This document shows positions 5,721 to 5,848 of a stretch of DNA of 5,848 bases, one piece after another (the stretch's first letter is position 1; each line of letters starts with the position of its first letter). Source of the DNA: JACTMI01 sp964618415. Its GTDB lineage: Bacteria > Acidobacteriota > Thermoanaerobaculia > Multivoradales > JAGPDF01. The notes below the pieces were generated by a model, which worked only from the letters and a program-made list of their open reading frames with translations, searched no databases and had not been told where the DNA came from. A program made the translations under genes and the position numbers. The stretch spans positions 1-5,848 of the forward strand of contig CAZUAT010000096.1 of assembly GCA_964618415.1 (NCBI GenBank), read 5' to 3'.

Positions 5721-5755
5721 CGCGCCATCATCCTGCCACTTCCCTCCGCCCCGAG

Positions 5756-5784
5756 AAAATTCGGTCAGAGGCCATTTCCAGCAA
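5756..5784 (-). promoter_or_regulatory. Possible sigma70-like promoter for the leftward genes
   Basis: On the minus strand TTGCTG (5779-5784) and AATTTT (5756-5761) are separated by 17 bases and lie upstream of the creatininase-family gene, in the only AT-rich patch of the window. Both hexamers match the consensus at only three positions, so the call rests mainly on position. Confidence 0.2.
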
Positions 5785-5848
5785 GCGTACGACGCCCGGT
5801 CGTGGCACGGGACGAACTGGCGCGGTTCGCGGTGCGGCCTGGCGCGCG
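5776..5848 (+). pseudogene. DinB-family-like coding fragment, running off the right edge, no canonical start
   Basis: Read from 5776 on the plus strand, the frame gives FQQAYDARSWHGTNWRGS and then RCGLAR up to the edge. AYD-x-x-SWHGTN-x-RGS is the opening motif I associate with a DinB-like (four-helix, metal-binding) protein subfamily. From 5785 on, 20 of 21 codons end in G or C, as in the real genes here. No in-frame ATG, GTG or TTG exists between 5626 and 5776. The nearest ATG (5611) lies inside the opposing creatininase-family gene. W and RC appear where I would expect L and LR. It may be a decayed gene, or an intact one with an unusual start. Only about 24 codons are seen, so confidence is limited. 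Confidence 0.4.

Noticed and set aside
5729..5848. Possible C-terminus of a minus-strand gene ending at TGA 5728-5730
   Set aside because: Its codons show only about 57% G/C at third positions, unlike the genes here, and no motif is recognisable. The plus-strand DinB-like frame fits the base bias better.

Overview
The window is GC-rich (roughly 70%) bacterial DNA. Its complete genes all lie on the minus strand, packed with overlaps of 4 to 29 bases or short gaps. Codon third positions are almost always G or C. GTG starts are common, and a MscL channel gene with Gram-negative-like features is present. The sequence does not fix the taxon. Gene content and a conserved small-protein/nucleotidyltransferase pair would fit Acidobacteriota or a high-GC proteobacterium, but that is only an impression.

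Layout in transcription order, from the right edge leftwards. (a) 5776-5848, plus strand: the beginning of what looks like a DinB-family coding region. It has no normal start codon and runs off the window. (b) 4989-5720: a creatininase-family amidohydrolase. (c) 4520-4912: mscL. (d) 1377-4511: a tight four-gene block encoding an SDR dehydrogenase, a RidA-family protein, a crotonase-fold protein and an acyl-CoA dehydrogenase. (e) 622-1327: a two-gene module of a small helical protein and an AbiEii-like nucleotidyltransferase that overlap by 29 bases. (f) 1-602: the N-terminal 200 residues of an Old Yellow Enzyme-family flavin oxidoreductase, continuing past the left edge.

Block (d) is the biochemical core. 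An SDR, a Rid protein, a crotonase and an acyl-CoA dehydrogenase together recall the aerobic 2-aminobenzoyl-CoA (anthraniloyl-CoA) pathway, in which a dearomatised amino-ring CoA ester is deaminated and broken down by beta-oxidation-like steps. The crotonase lacks both glutamates of classical enoyl-CoA hydratases. The Rid protein lacks the arginine needed for classical imine deaminase activity. Both are therefore probably specialised variants, not housekeeping copies. The flavin oxidoreductase may belong to the same pathway but is separated from it by the toxin-antitoxin-like module. No CoA ligase, thiolase or ring monooxygenase is in view, so the substrate is inferred, not shown.

No rRNA, tRNA, CRISPR array or insertion sequence was seen. 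The only non-coding stretches are short: 603-621, 1328-1376, 4512-4519, 4913-4988 and about 5721-5775.
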